The notes under the pieces were generated by a model. The model ran no database searches. It saw only the letters and a list, made by a program, of their open reading frames with translations, and was not told the origin of the DNA. This document shows positions 1 through 10,184 of a stretch of 64,000 nt of DNA, piece after piece. A program made the translations under genes and the position numbers. The stretch covers positions 167,111 to 231,110 of the forward strand of contig JAANYP010000850.1 in assembly GCA_020465985.1 (NCBI GenBank), written 5' to 3'. This DNA is from Centrapalus pauciflorus. Lineage: Eukaryota; Streptophyta; Magnoliopsida; Asterales; Asteraceae. The first letter of the stretch is position 1; every line of letters begins with the position of its first letter.

Positions 1-21
1 AATTTTTCAAAACCAGAAATA

Positions 22-579
22 ATGATTATGCTGATAGGCAACATAAATCACATCTCAGTAGGGGCAAAGGCAAAGCTATTGCTCAGACTGAGAAACTTGG
101 GAATAAGTTTCCCAAACCTGTGGAAGTTCAAAAGACAATTAAGCTTCATCTGTCCTCCTAAAAAGAGGAAAGAAGAGACAGACAAAGCTGTGGCTATTGA
201 ACCCTCCACTCAAGCTGTTGATTCATCAAATAGTAATAAGTTTGCTAAACCTGCTAACAGAATCAACAAAAATAACTCAGAATGTGTTTCTGAAAGTTCT
301 TCTTCCAAAAATCCTAAAAAGAGAAAATGTTATAAATGTGGGAAGAAGACACATCTGGCCAAAGACTGTCCTGAATCTGAGGACATGAGGCCTGTTGACT
401 CTGATGGTTCTCTCACAGCTGTTACAAGCAGTGTTGGAAACATCTCAGTCAATGAAAATGGTATCCAAGCTGATACCATTCAAATAGGGAATATTAGTGT
501 GGATATTATAAGTCCATCAACAAATGTTGATGAAGTAGGAGAACTCATCTCTGTGATGAGTTCCCCTAAAAATGACTAA
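22..579 (+). pseudogene. gag: C0 gag C-terminal fragment with zinc knuckle
   Basis: Gag coats the RNA genome in retrotransposon particles. The visible 185 codons are a lysine- and serine-rich tail with one CCHC knuckle (C-Y-K-C-G then H-L-A-K-D-C, near 328-369), the RNA-binding motif of copia nucleocapsid. The start at 22 is probably internal because the element begins outside the window. The frame ends in TAA at 577-579 while protease opens in the next frame at 572. The complete family members I know usually keep gag and pol in one frame, so this step probably reflects an indel. It is not expected to be functional. Confidence 0.8.
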
Positions 580-2576
580 TATTTCTCTTATCACTCTACA
601 GGAAAAACAACCTTCCCAGGTTTGGTACTTGGACAGTGGCCGCTCAGGGCACATGACAGGTTGTAAAGAATTGCTGAGTGATCTCAGGCCTGAAAAAGGG
701 CCAAAAGTCACATTTGGTGACAATGTACAGGGATCTACTGAGGGATATCGAACCCTTAAAGCTGGTGCTGCAGTGTTCAAAAGAGTAGCCTATGTGGTTG
801 GGCTAAAACATAACCTGGTTAGCATAAGCCAACTGTGTGATGCTGGCTACAAGGTTAACTTTGATGAGCACCTGGGTTACATATTGGATCCCCAAGGCAA
901 AGTTGTGCTGTGTGCTCAACGAAAGAAAGGTGTATATGTTGTGGACATGAAATCTGTTGATCCCACAACTGAAACCTGTTTTCTCACAAGAACAAATGCA
1001 GACCTAAACTGGTTATGACATAAAAGGCTGTCACACCTGAACTTCAAGAACATCAACAAACTCTGTAACAAAGAGTTGGTGACAGGTTTGCCTTCTATGA
1101 CCTTTGTTAAGGATAAACTCTGCACAGCTTGTGAGAAAGGCAAGCAGAGGAAATCATCTTTTGAATCAAAACACAATTCTTCTATTGATACTCCTCTCAT
1201 CTTAATCCATATGGACTTGTTTGGACCTGTAAATGTCCCAAGTCTAGGAGGAAGAAGATACACTCTAGTAATGGTTGATGAGTTCTCCAGGTACACATGG
1301 GTGATCTTTCTGAAGAGCAAAGGAGAGGCTGCTAGAGAAATTATTGGATTTGTGAAAAAGATGGAAATGCTGAACTCTACCCAAGTGAAGCAGCTTAGAA
1401 GTGATCATGGTACTGAATTCAGAAACAAAACTCTTGAAGACTTCTATGAAGAGAGAGGAATCACTCAATACTTTTCACCTGTAAGAACTCCACAACAAAA
1501 TGGAGTTGCTGAAAGGAGAAACCGAACTCTCATTGAAGCTGCTAGAACCATGCTGTGTGCATCAGGTTTACCTTCATCATTCTGCGCTGAAGCTGTTAAC
1601 ACTGCCTGCTTCACCCAAAACAGATCCTTAGTGGTGAAAAGGTTCAACAAGACTCCCTATGAGCTGCTCAAAGGGAGGAAGCCAAATGTCAGTTACTTCC
1701 ATGTGTTTGGGTGTCCCTGCTTCATTCTGAATCAGAGGGACCATCTGACAAAGTTTGAACCTAAAGCTGATGAAGGTGTGTTTGTTGGCTACTCTGCTAT
1801 CTCTAAAGCCTACAGAGTGTACAACAACAAAAGAAAGGTGATAGATGAATCTATCAATGTCACCTTTGAAGAGTCCAAGAATGCTTCCACCAAAGCTGTT
1901 CCTGAATCAGTTTCAGGGTAACTTAACTTTGATGATCTCATGCATTCAAACAATGAAGAGGACTCAAAAGCTTCCACTACACCCAGTGTGGAACCTGTTA
2001 ATCATGATGGGCATGATGATGATTATGTCAATACATCCTGTGTGAATAAGTGTACTGACTTAATTACAACTGCATGTCCTGAACCTATCAATGCTGATTT
2101 TCCTAGTTCTACTGCTGATATGTTCAACAGTGGTCAGACATGTTCAACAAGTGAACAGGCTCAAGACAACAATGTGTTTGAAAATCTTGAGAGCTGTTCA
2201 ACAGGACCTGCTGAAGATGTTAACAACTCAGGTGAATCATTATTGAAAAATGATCCTAAGTGGATCAGGTGTCACCCCAATGATCAAATAATTGGTGACA
2301 TCAACAAAGGGGTACAAACACGGTGGGACAGCTTAGGGAACTTTTGTATGTTCTCTAGTTTTGTTTCACTGATGGAGCCAAAGAAGGTGGATGAAGCACT
2401 AAAATATGCCAATTGGATCACTGTCATGCAAGAAGAGCTCAATCAGTTTTAGAGAAACAAGGTATGGAAGCTGGTCCCTGCTCCTAAAGGTAAAACCATA
2501 ATTGGCACAAAATGGGTTTTCAGAAATAAGATGGATGAGCAAGGTCATGTCATTAGAAATAAGGCGAGACTGGTTG
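572..2576 (+). pseudogene. pol: C0 pol: protease, integrase and start of RT
   Basis: Domains in order: aspartic protease (W-Y-L-D-S-G near 620), GAG-pre-integrase with the zinc-binding H-H-C-C region (about 1010-1150), and integrase core with D in H-M-D-L-F-G-P (about 1210), D in R-S-D-H-G-T-E-F (about 1405) and E in the N-G-V-A-E-R block (about 1510). RT starts at about 2455 (W-K-L-V-P, G-T-K-W-V-F-R-N-K). One frame runs through 572-3538 but is cut by TGA 1016-1018 (a Trp codon in related copies), TAA 1919-1921 and TAG 2450-2452 (Glu in C1). RT stops after the A-R-L-V-A block, where a deletion joins it to the extra ORF. Confidence 0.88.
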
Positions 2577-3721
2577 CTACCACTACAGCAGCTAAAGGAA
2601 AAGAAATAGCAGAAGTTGATCCCATACAGCAGAAAGCAGCAGAAATCAAATTCCACAAAGCCAGGGCCAAAGAAATGGGTCTTCCTATGCACAAATATTT
2701 TGAGTTTAGAGAAGAACAGCTTCAAGCCTTGGAAGTTCTTAGAAAAGAAGAAGAATCTGCCAAAGCTGCCAAATCATTTGCACTTCAAGAAGCAAAGAAA
2801 GTTAAAATGTCTACTCTGGAAGTGCAAAAGAAAATATTGGAAGCTGCTAAGGGATCAGCAGGGGAGAAGGAAGCAGAAAAAGAAAAAGGTACTATGGTCT
2901 CTGTGACCAAGCCTACAGTGCCTCATGCAAGAGCTCAGTTCCATTTTGACAACCTGGCAAAGAAAAAATTTCAAGATGCTGCTGATAGAAGGCTTGCCAA
3001 GGAAGCAGTTGTTAAAGCTGTCCCTATATCAAGAAAAGGCAGTCAGTGGAAGTTGAAAATAACAAGGATGGGTGCAGCAGGCCCAGAATTGGAAACATAT
3101 GACTACACTGACGTAGCACAGATGGGGTACAGAGAATGGATTGAGCTGGCAGTTGCTCTGAGTGAGTCAAAGTCAGAAACGGCTAAGACAATCAGGGCAT
3201 ATGTCAAGAAACTGATGGAGAGAGTAAAGAACCTTGGCCTGATCTCCAAAGAAGTAAGTGAAGGTGTCTTTGTGACACATCCAAAAATTAAGGCCAGGAG
3301 GACAAGGAAGGACACTGAAATGGAACAACTCCTTGCACTGATTGAACAAGGCGATTATGCCATTGAAATGAAGGGAGTTGATCACAGCCTGCCTAGTGGA
3401 ATAGAGTTTGAAGATGGCAAGATCATTGAAGAGCCTGAGCTGGGGGCATTTTTTGTAGATCCCTTAACTCAGAAGAAATGCTTTCAAAGAGCTTCAGATC
3501 TATACAAAGTGGATCTGAGACAACTTGTGGCCTTCTGACTTGCAGTTTCATTCAGGCAGTCTAGTAAGTGGAGAGCAGCCGTCTGGGATCAGCTCAGAGG
3601 CTTCTATGAGAGAGGTGAACTTGAAGATCCCAAGTTCATGATAATAAGAAGTGAAGTTCAACAACTTGAGGATACAATGGAAGAGCTGGAAAAGATGTTT
3701 CAGGATCCCCCTCCTCTGTGA
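2577..3721 (+). pseudogene. C0 extra ORF, C-terminal part, fused to RT
   Basis: Homologous to the C1 extra ORF at 15392-16530 on the other strand. It is a lysine- and glutamate-rich, probably coiled-coil stretch (about 2600-2900) followed by a conserved C-terminal domain (W-K-L-K-I-T-R-M near 3050, then A-Q-M-G-Y-R-E-W). Position, between pol and the 3' LTR, is that of the env-like ORF of SIRE elements, but no signal peptide or transmembrane helix is visible and the function is unknown. The deletion joint is in frame with RT, giving a chimeric 335-codon ORF from 2531. A TGA at 3536-3538 replaces an Arg codon of C1; beyond it similarity continues in the same frame to the TGA at 3719-3721. Confidence 0.8.
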
Positions 3722-4071
3722 TGAAGTCCATCTACCATCTGGGTAGGTGAAGAATGGAAGCTGTCCATCAGTTGGACATGCTTACCATTATCTGCTCCCA
3801 ACACAAACAGTCCAAAAACCTGCTGTACATTAGTTGTACATTATTACATTACTTGTAATTTTTCTTTTACATTAGTTGTAAAATACATTAGTACATTAGT
3901 TGTACTTTTGTAGAAACATGTGTTGTTTTAATGTAATCAAAATCAGTATATATAAACTGATCATTTACTTTACTCAAGTGTTGTAATTTCCATTCAGCAA
4001 AAGGTATTGTAAAATGAATAGTGATTATTGATTAAATCAGCTTAGGCTAATTATTGCAAATAGGGAGAGAT
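3722..4071 (+). other. C0 3' untranslated spacer ending in PPT
   Basis: AT-rich, with several repeats of the word ACATTAGTTGTA between about 3820 and 3910. It ends in a purine-rich run (AAATAGGGAGAGAT) directly before the LTR, the expected polypurine tract that primes plus-strand DNA synthesis. C1 carries the same region in reverse at 15037-15391. No ORF is seen. Confidence 0.7.
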
Positions 4072-5196
4072 TGTTAGGCACAAAAAGGCCTCAGTCAAAC
4101 CTGTTCTGCATCTGAGGGGGAAATTATTAATCAAACCTGTTGATGCACTTGATGGGTAAAAGTTAAAGCCTGTTTATGCCTTAGAAATACCTAAAAAGTG
4201 ATTTGCAATATCAGTCTAAAGCTGTTCTATATGTTGCATGTGTTGCAACTAAGACAGTTTGTCCAAGCTGTTCAGTCTGCTGAACAGGCTGGACATAAAC
4301 TGTCTACGCTGCTCTACACTGGTGAGCAGCTTGGGCAGTTTTCAAGTGTTCTGTTCTTTGTGAACAGATGCTGTTCTTTGTGAACAGGCTAAACACTTTA
4401 TGGAATATGTTTCCAAGTCCTCATGTATTGTTTTTGGCTACAAGATCAGTTTACAAAGTCGAAGACAAAGTGGAAATCAGAACTGCTCAGCCTGCCCAAG
4501 CTGTTCTGTTACATGAAGACAAAAAGGTTATTTGAAAAAGGGTGACAGACCTTTTTCTTATATCAAAATAGGCCTTTACAAGGAAGAAAGACGCAAAGTT
4601 GACATTCCTTATTTAGTTAAAGGCAATGCAACAGTAGACAAAGTGAAAAGACAAAAGTTCTGCACACAAGAAGACAAGTCTGCTTTTCAGAAAGTGCAGA
4701 AAAGGTTATGTTGTCTTTTCAACAAGACTTCTCCTTTTTCATTCCGTCCAATGAAGAAGTTTCACTTAGATCCTCTGAGTGAGTATAAAAGGAAGCTTCT
4801 AAGGTCAGAAAGAAAAAGCCAAAAAAGCTAAGTGCTGAAGCCAAGAGTGAACGTGCAAGTATGTTTTTCATGCATGCAAGCCTGCTTGTGTAATACAGTT
4901 TCTTTGTGTCTAAGCTGTTCTACATAAGCTGTCCCTCTGAGTCTTGTAAACACAGTGAGTGATTCTTAGTGAGTGTATTCATTGTAATTAGTTTAAGTCA
5001 GTCTTAGACTAGTTAGATATACTGTTGTATCTGTCATCTTAGCTTGAACCTTTCCGCATTCAAGCTTGTTTGTAATTAACATTTGTTAATAATACATACA
5101 AATATTGAGAAAATTGTGTGTAGTTTTTGAAGTGCTGTATTCCCCCCCCCTCTACAACTTAAAGCTATACTCTTGGGATATCTTTTGGGACCTACA
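4072..5196 (+). repeat. C0 3' LTR (1125 bp)
   Basis: Starts TGTTAGGCAC and ends GGGACCTACA. The same ends bound the C1 LTR, where a target duplication proves them. A TATA box (TATAAAAGG) lies at 4784-4792. A short repeat with inverted CTGTTC/GAACAG arms occurs twice at about 4348-4388. A nine-C tract lies at 5142-5150. Small ORFs inside are chance frames. Confidence 0.92.
4784..4792 (+). promoter_or_regulatory. TATA box of C0 LTR
   Basis: TATAAAAGG in the LTR, preceded by GAG and followed by GAAGCTTC. The C1 LTR has the equivalent site on the minus strand (about 14323). It is the likely Pol II core promoter of this copia family. Confidence 0.6.
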
Positions 5197-6354
5197 TATA
5201 TATACTTTTTATGCTCTAATTTTGCATCACTCTATATATAATCTATAATTTGCCAATAATTTAAATGCCAAACACATACTTAATTTATCAAATAAAATTC
5301 CATTTAGCACATAAACTCATTTTCTAGCTAATTTTCACCCAATTTTTATAATTCAAACATTATATGCATATTTAGGTAACCAACTCTATAAATCTAAATT
5401 AATTTCTAAAAATTAACCATGGAAAATTAACTAAAATGACAAGTAAATACATATATCATCAAACAATCAAGGTTATTATCAAAGTCATGCAATTTCACAT
5501 ACTTTGACTCTAAAAAGTCAAAATCCCCATGAAAACTCCATGGATGACCATGAAGCTCAAGCTCTATTTTTGTTCAAAAGTATGAAATTAAGTTGCATTT
5601 ACTCAATAAAAACACTAACCTTGGTGATTGGAAGGTTGAGGATGATAAAAGTTCTAGCTTTTCCTTAACCCATTCTACACCCAAAATCCTTCAAGATGAG
5701 TGAAAATACTCACAAGCAAGATGTTTCTAGCCTAAATCATTGTTGTAGATGATAATGTGATTGTTTTTAGGCTTAGATTTGAAAATTTTTAGCACAAAAA
5801 TGGGATATAGGAAGTGTAGCCGCACACCAAGCCGTAGGTTGTAGGAAAATGAAGAATGAGGCTAGATCTGAGTTTTAATCTCGACAAGGCGTAGGGTCAG
5901 CGCAGGTCTTCGCGCCCACCCCCCCCCCCCCCCCCGCGCTCAACTCTGTTAATTTTTCAATTTGTTACTGTTTTGGAACGCGGGGCTATATATCTCTAAT
6001 TTTTGTTATAAAATGTGGTCTAAAAATCTTGTGGGGGCTAAATTAATTAATTAACTTTGCGATAGAACCTACCCTCTCCAACTTAGACCTTTGTGACGTC
6101 CTCGTCACATTAGAATTAATTAATCCGTTAATAACTTTGAGAGATCGGTACACATTCCTTATTCATAACCAATAAATTGAACAACTCAAACATATTCAAA
6201 TAAAAGACAAACTTTTAATAATACAAATAAAATAAGCACACCATACAAATAAAGTACGACTACAATTCAAATAGAAACAAACCACACCAGAATCAAACCA
6301 AACCAAACTTAATGTTTCTCATGCAAAAAACAAACCAACATACTTAAATATAAA
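5197..6354 (-). other. D spacer before extra ORF 2: promoter-like and intron-like sequence
   Basis: No coding ORF. Read on the minus strand it holds: an inverted TGACG box (6093-6108), a purine tract like the PPT (about 6068-6085), a decayed copy of the GC palindrome (5900-5915) beside a long C run (5918-5934), and a consensus 5' splice site CACCAAG/GTTAGTG with its GT at 5618-5619. B (34041-35056) and A (40593-42710) have the same order. Extra ORF 2 itself lies beyond the C0 insertion, outside the window. Confidence 0.55.
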
Positions 6355-7638
6355 TTAAAATTCTTTTGGAGGAGCGACGACTTCTTCTAATTCTCACACT
6401 GTCATTTGGATATTGGTGAGCCAACAAGAATGCACTTGAAGCAGCTGATCATTTTTCTTTTGGCCTCCTCGAAGCTTCTCGATTTCTTTAAGCAGCATGT
6501 TTTTCGTGCTCACCAATTCTCCAACTACTCCCTTTAGTTTTTAAGCTGATCCCATAAGCTATCGACAGTCTCGATCCTTTTCCATGGTTTCTCGTCTTCC
6601 TCGTCTACCTCCATCCTGGCTTTTCCTTTACTGATTTGTCCTTCAGTCGGGTATTCAGGGGCAATAAATGGGACTTGGGTTACTTTGGCGATTTTAGGGC
6701 AACAGATTTGGAATCCTATATCGGTGCGCTCAAATACTAACCCTATCATAGTAATCCTCGTAAACCACATGATATTAGGGTTGATGAACCTAATTGGTAA
6801 TTCTTCCGACACTGCTTTTTCTATAACAAATAGCTCAGTAAGCATCCTACAGTGAGGGTAGTTCACTCCCTGACCCGTTACATGACACTCCCATAGATTT
6901 TGCATGATAACATACCGCAGAGACACAGTCGGGTATTCGGTCATGAGTGCATGTACTAAAAGGATCTCCTGAGGTCTCACATAGGTAGTGTCTTGGTGAC
7001 ATGGAAGCCCGTTAAAAATAACTAACTTCCACATAACCTTAGCCAAGGGGCATAAGTCTCCTCTATTAGAAGCAGTGTAAGTTTGGGCATCTTCTATAGG
7101 GATTCCAAAAACCGTAGCTATCATTTTGTCCCACTGGTTAGTCCACTTATTGATTTTACGCATCCTACTCCCCTGGCTATTGGTTAGTGTCCAGTTTCCA
7201 TAGGGCGTGGTGTCTCAGTGTCGATAAGAAACTCATCAAATAATTTTTCCTAGAAATTGACACTTTCTTATTTCCCACCATCCCCACTAGCTCAAAGTCA
7301 TGATCCTCAGCTTTCTCTATTCTACGCATAGTGGCGAACCACTGTTGGATCAAACTAGTGTGAATGTAAGGTAGCTCCCACATAACAGCTCTAGCCCACC
7401 CCAAACGCTCAAAAGACTCTATAATGTCAAAGTCATCAAAATCGGCCTCTTTTAAGGTACGTTCAATGAGAAACTTAGGTGGTTTGCCATTATTAGTGTT
7501 TGAGGGTATTTCAGGGAATTCTGCATTGAGATGTTTCTCAAAGCGGACATTTTCAGGGCTGTGGGTTCTCATCCTAGGTGTTTGGGTAAAACGAGTATTT
7601 GTGGAACAGTTACCGTTGGCATGATATTGGGTTGACAT
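6355..7638 (-). pseudogene. D extra ORF 1 (Athila ORF-like), broken
   Basis: Same protein as the intact ORF of A at 39043-40320. The start (M-S-T-Q-Y-H-A-N-G) follows an AG acceptor, and the end is P-P-K-E-F then TAA at 6355-6357. A frameshift near 7250 (within S-I-S-R-K) splits the first 153 codons from the next 209, and a one-base loss near 6540 gives an early stop before the C-terminal coiled coil. The family is of unknown function and sits in the position called env-like in Athila elements; no signal peptide or membrane helix is visible. Confidence 0.82.
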
Positions 7639-8489
7639 CTATAAATAAAAATGCAAAGACAAAGGATTATTAAGATAGGGTTTCCTACATAAATGATGCA
7701 TGATAATTAAACACCCCTTTTTCTTGTTAATTAATCTAACCCTAAGTCTCACCAACGATTTGAGCCCAAACTAATCCTATCAAATGCATGAACTTATATA
7801 AATAAATATTGTAATAATTTAAGAATAACCCTTTAGACAAAGATTTTCAAAATATAGCATATATGGAAAAAGCCACAATTTTTACAACAAATTTTGCAAA
7901 AATATATTTACATTAATTAAATGAGTATATATAAAATTATTATAATCCCTTTTTCAATAAAAATAATGTAACCCCCAAAATTTTCATCCCATGCATGCAT
8001 GATATAGCAATAATAAACTAATATAGAATGAAGCTAGGGGCATTAGAAAGAGTATACCTTGCTAATCCTTGAGAAAAACTAGCGTTGGATTGAAGATTTG
8101 ACGTAGAAAAGGCGTTATTTTAGAGGTTTTAGGGTTAACAAATCGAAGATTGCCGTTTCTGGAATTGATTTTTAGGGTTTGTGACAGTTAGGGCGTAGGG
8201 CTCTGTATATATAGAGTTTTAACCGCGTTGGGGCATAGGGCCAGCGCAGGGCTGCGTCCCCCGGTGCCCGGGCCTCCGGATTTTTGATCTGGGGCACACA
8301 CCTGTCTCTAAACCCATTTCTTCAATTTTTAAAATTCTTATTGGTACTCTCCCCAACTTACGCTCGTAATATCGGGTTAAAATAATTCTGTTTGCGTGTC
8401 CTAATATTTAATTTAAAACCTAAATTTTAATTTAAACCTAAACACAACTGAGTTTGGGAGGGTAAATCCTCCCCAACTAAATTGGGTAC
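7639..8489 (-). other. D spacer before extra ORF 1: PPT-like tracts, GC palindrome, TATA, 5'-UTR intron
   Basis: Minus strand, in order: PPT-like TAGTTGGGGAGGAT (8467-8481) and AAGTTGGGGAGAG (8347-8360), an imperfect GC palindrome GCGCAGGGCTGCG (8244-8256), TATATATAG (about 8204-8213), and a 5' splice site GCAAG/GTATAC at 8058/8057. The acceptor AG (7639-7640) sits directly before the ATG. The predicted intron is 7639-8057, 419 bp. There is no ORF. Confidence 0.5.
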
Positions 8490-8824
8490 TGATAAGGCTA
8501 TATTTTTATGTGTTTCGGAGTCATTTTATGTTCATTTTAAGCACCGGTACTTCGTAACTTCCATATTATTACTCCAAATTTATGTTTCAGGGTCAAGATA
8601 TCAAAAGAAAGCAGCTCGAGAAAATTCAGCACGAACCGAGCCGGAGGGGGCGCAGGCCTGCGCCACCCTGCGCTGCAAAACAGAGAGTTTGAGAGTTCCA
8701 GAGCACTTCTAGCGTAGCCCAGCGTACCCCTGGTCGTACCCCTGGCGCAGGGGTGGCGCAGGCCTGCGCTGGGTCGGCGCAAAAATGCGTTTTCAGCATC
8801 AGAAACCCTAGAAACCGCCTCCTC

Positions 8825-8832
8825 TATAAATA
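8825..8832 (+). promoter_or_regulatory. TATA box of element A 5' LTR
   Basis: TATAAATA after CCTCC, with an AAACCCTAG telo-box-like word about 20 bp upstream and two GC palindromes further upstream. The same arrangement occurs in the 3' LTR (46476 region) and in the B LTRs (25252-25259, 37806-37813). Confidence 0.6.
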
Positions 8833-9103
8833 TAGGTCGATGACAGCCATTAAGAGAGGTCCCGAACGTGTCAAAAGAGTTGGCGAAGCCCTGCCGGAGT
8901 GGATTCACGATACAAGTACGAAGACGGTGATTCGCAACTTCACAATATGTCTCAGATCTACACCATTGAAGAGCATACGATGAGCGGCTAATCACTTTAG
9001 CCGTTTGCGGAGGATCTACGACTAAGTTTACTTTACATTGAATTTCTATATGTGTTGATGCATTCGTATTGATTGAAATATTCTATGTGTATGAAAATGA
9101 TAA

Positions 9104-9438
9104 GGGTGTGTTTAGTTTATGAAAATTTTTAAAATTTACATCTCACTTTTCAATGAAAATGAAAACTTGTTTACTTAACAATAATTTCATAAATTTTCAT
9201 TTCACTTTTTAAAATACCACTTTTCATAATCTCTCTCTTACTTTTCTAATACCTACCCTATATTTTTTATAATACTCTCTTTCTCTCACTTTCCTTTTTA
9301 TCATCTATCCTATTAAACAAAAACTTCATCATCTAAACAAGTTTTCACTTTTCATAGAAACCCTTGTTTTTTTTTCTAAAAACTATAACTTGAAAACTAA
9401 AATTGAAATATGATTAGTTTTCGTTAACTAAACGCAAC
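9104..9438 (+). mobile_element. Tourist-like (PIF/Harbinger) MITE
   Basis: 335 bp, no ORF, AT-rich. The ends are inverted repeats: GGGTGTGTTTAGTTTATGAA at the left, and GGTTGCGTTTAGTTAACGAA read inward from the right. It is flanked by the 3-bp duplication TAA (9101-9103, 9439-9441). The 3' LTR of A at about 46745-46756 has the empty site. A 3-bp TWA-type duplication and GGG...-type ends fit Tourist/PIF-Harbinger elements. Confidence 0.85.
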
Positions 9439-9952
9439 CTAAGCATTCGGTTATGATTATGATTGTATGTTTTGATTGGTAAAAGAAAGAGAATTCATAG
9501 TAGTATTATTATTTGTGTCGAGTCCATTAGCTTACGGATTAAGACAAGTAATGAATATTGCATGTGCTATGTCGAGAGTTATTGCTTAAAACATGTATGA
9601 GTAATTTAATCGCGCAATTAATTATGTCTTTGAGATTGTTGCATGAAATACGAGTGAGTAATACTTATGCCATGGTGATTCCATGAATGGTTATCCTTCA
9701 CTTGATTGTTACTTTACTGCGTTAATTATTTGCCATTAATTTTAGTCACAAATTAGTTGTAAGTCATTGATCTAAACAAATTATTCTAATCAACCGATTC
9801 ACAATTTAAAGTGCTTTCAATAAAACTCACAAAGCTAGCCGCCTAACCCTAATTACAAACGCACTCCCTGCGGATTCGACCCTTACTTCTCTGAGCTAAA
9901 TAGTGGATATAAGGATTATTTCTGCGGGTCACAACGACGGCACGCAAGATTT

Positions 9953-9970
9953 TGGCGCCGTTGCCAGGGA
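9953..9970 (+). promoter_or_regulatory. Element A primer-binding site (tRNA-Asp type)
   Basis: TGGCGCCGTTGCCAGGGA starts six bases after the LTR. It is complementary to the 3' end of plant tRNA-Asp, as in Athila/Tat elements, with one mismatch relative to element B (CCGGGGA). Confidence 0.85.
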
Positions 9971-10184
9971 GTGGTAACGTTAGTTAGGGCTAGAAGTTAG
10001 TTTTTTGGCCTTAGTTTTAAGTTTTAAGTTTAAGTACCTTACTTCGGTTATTTTGTCTTTCATTATTATTATTAAAATCATAAAAAAATTTATAAATTCA
10101 AAAATGTAATTGTAGTCCTCTACTTTACCACCAAAAATATAATTAGTTTAATTAGGTAATTTGATTAAAAGTTTTTATTAGTGT
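9971..10184 (+). other. Element A leader before gag
   Basis: AT-rich untranslated leader between PBS and gag, matching the B leader at 26045-26264. GTAACG just after the PBS could be a splice donor, but the B copy lacks it, so I give that little weight. Confidence 0.5.

Larger units (their letters stand above)
1..5196 (+). mobile_element. SIRE-like Ty1/copia element C0, 3' part
   Basis: This is the 3' part of a copia retrotransposon whose 5' end lies outside the window. The order protease, integrase, start of RT and then an extra ORF before the LTR identifies copia, and the SIRE lineage is inferred from RT similarity to C1. A large internal deletion at about 2577 removes most of RT, all of RNase H and the N-terminal part of the extra ORF. 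The LTR ends in TG...CA, and the flank at 5197 is gypsy D spacer, so C0 inserted into D. Its left target duplication (expected TATAT) is off the edge. Confidence 0.9.
5197..8489 (-). mobile_element. Athila-like Ty3/gypsy element D, 3' half
   Basis: On the minus strand this contains the spacer after pol, extra ORF 1 and the spacer before extra ORF 2, all homologous to the same regions of elements A and B. It is cut at 5197 by copia C0 and at 8489 by gypsy A, and resumes at 47258 after A. The GGTAC at 8485-8489 is repeated at 47258-47262, which proves that D was continuous before A inserted. Confidence 0.88.
8490..9946 (+). repeat. Element A 5' LTR, interrupted by a MITE
   Basis: Starts TGATAAGGCT and ends CACGCA beside the PBS. 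Without the 335-bp MITE and its 3-bp duplication it is about 1119 bp, matching the 1126-bp 3' LTR. Two copies of the palindrome GCGCAGGCCTGCGC lie at 8650-8663 and 8756-8769, upstream of a TATA box (TATAAATA, 8825-8832) with AAACCCTAG between them. The minus-strand ORF at 8537-8995 is a by-product of this GC-rich stretch. Confidence 0.92.

Noticed and set aside
8537..8995. 152-codon minus-strand ORF, repeated in the A 3' LTR and B LTRs
   Set aside because: It lies inside LTR promoter sequence, antisense, and its openness follows from GC-rich palindrome repeats. Homologous LTRs keep it only in part.
9953..9970. tRNA gene
   Set aside because: Only the 18 bases complementary to the tRNA-Asp 3' end are present; it is a primer-binding site.
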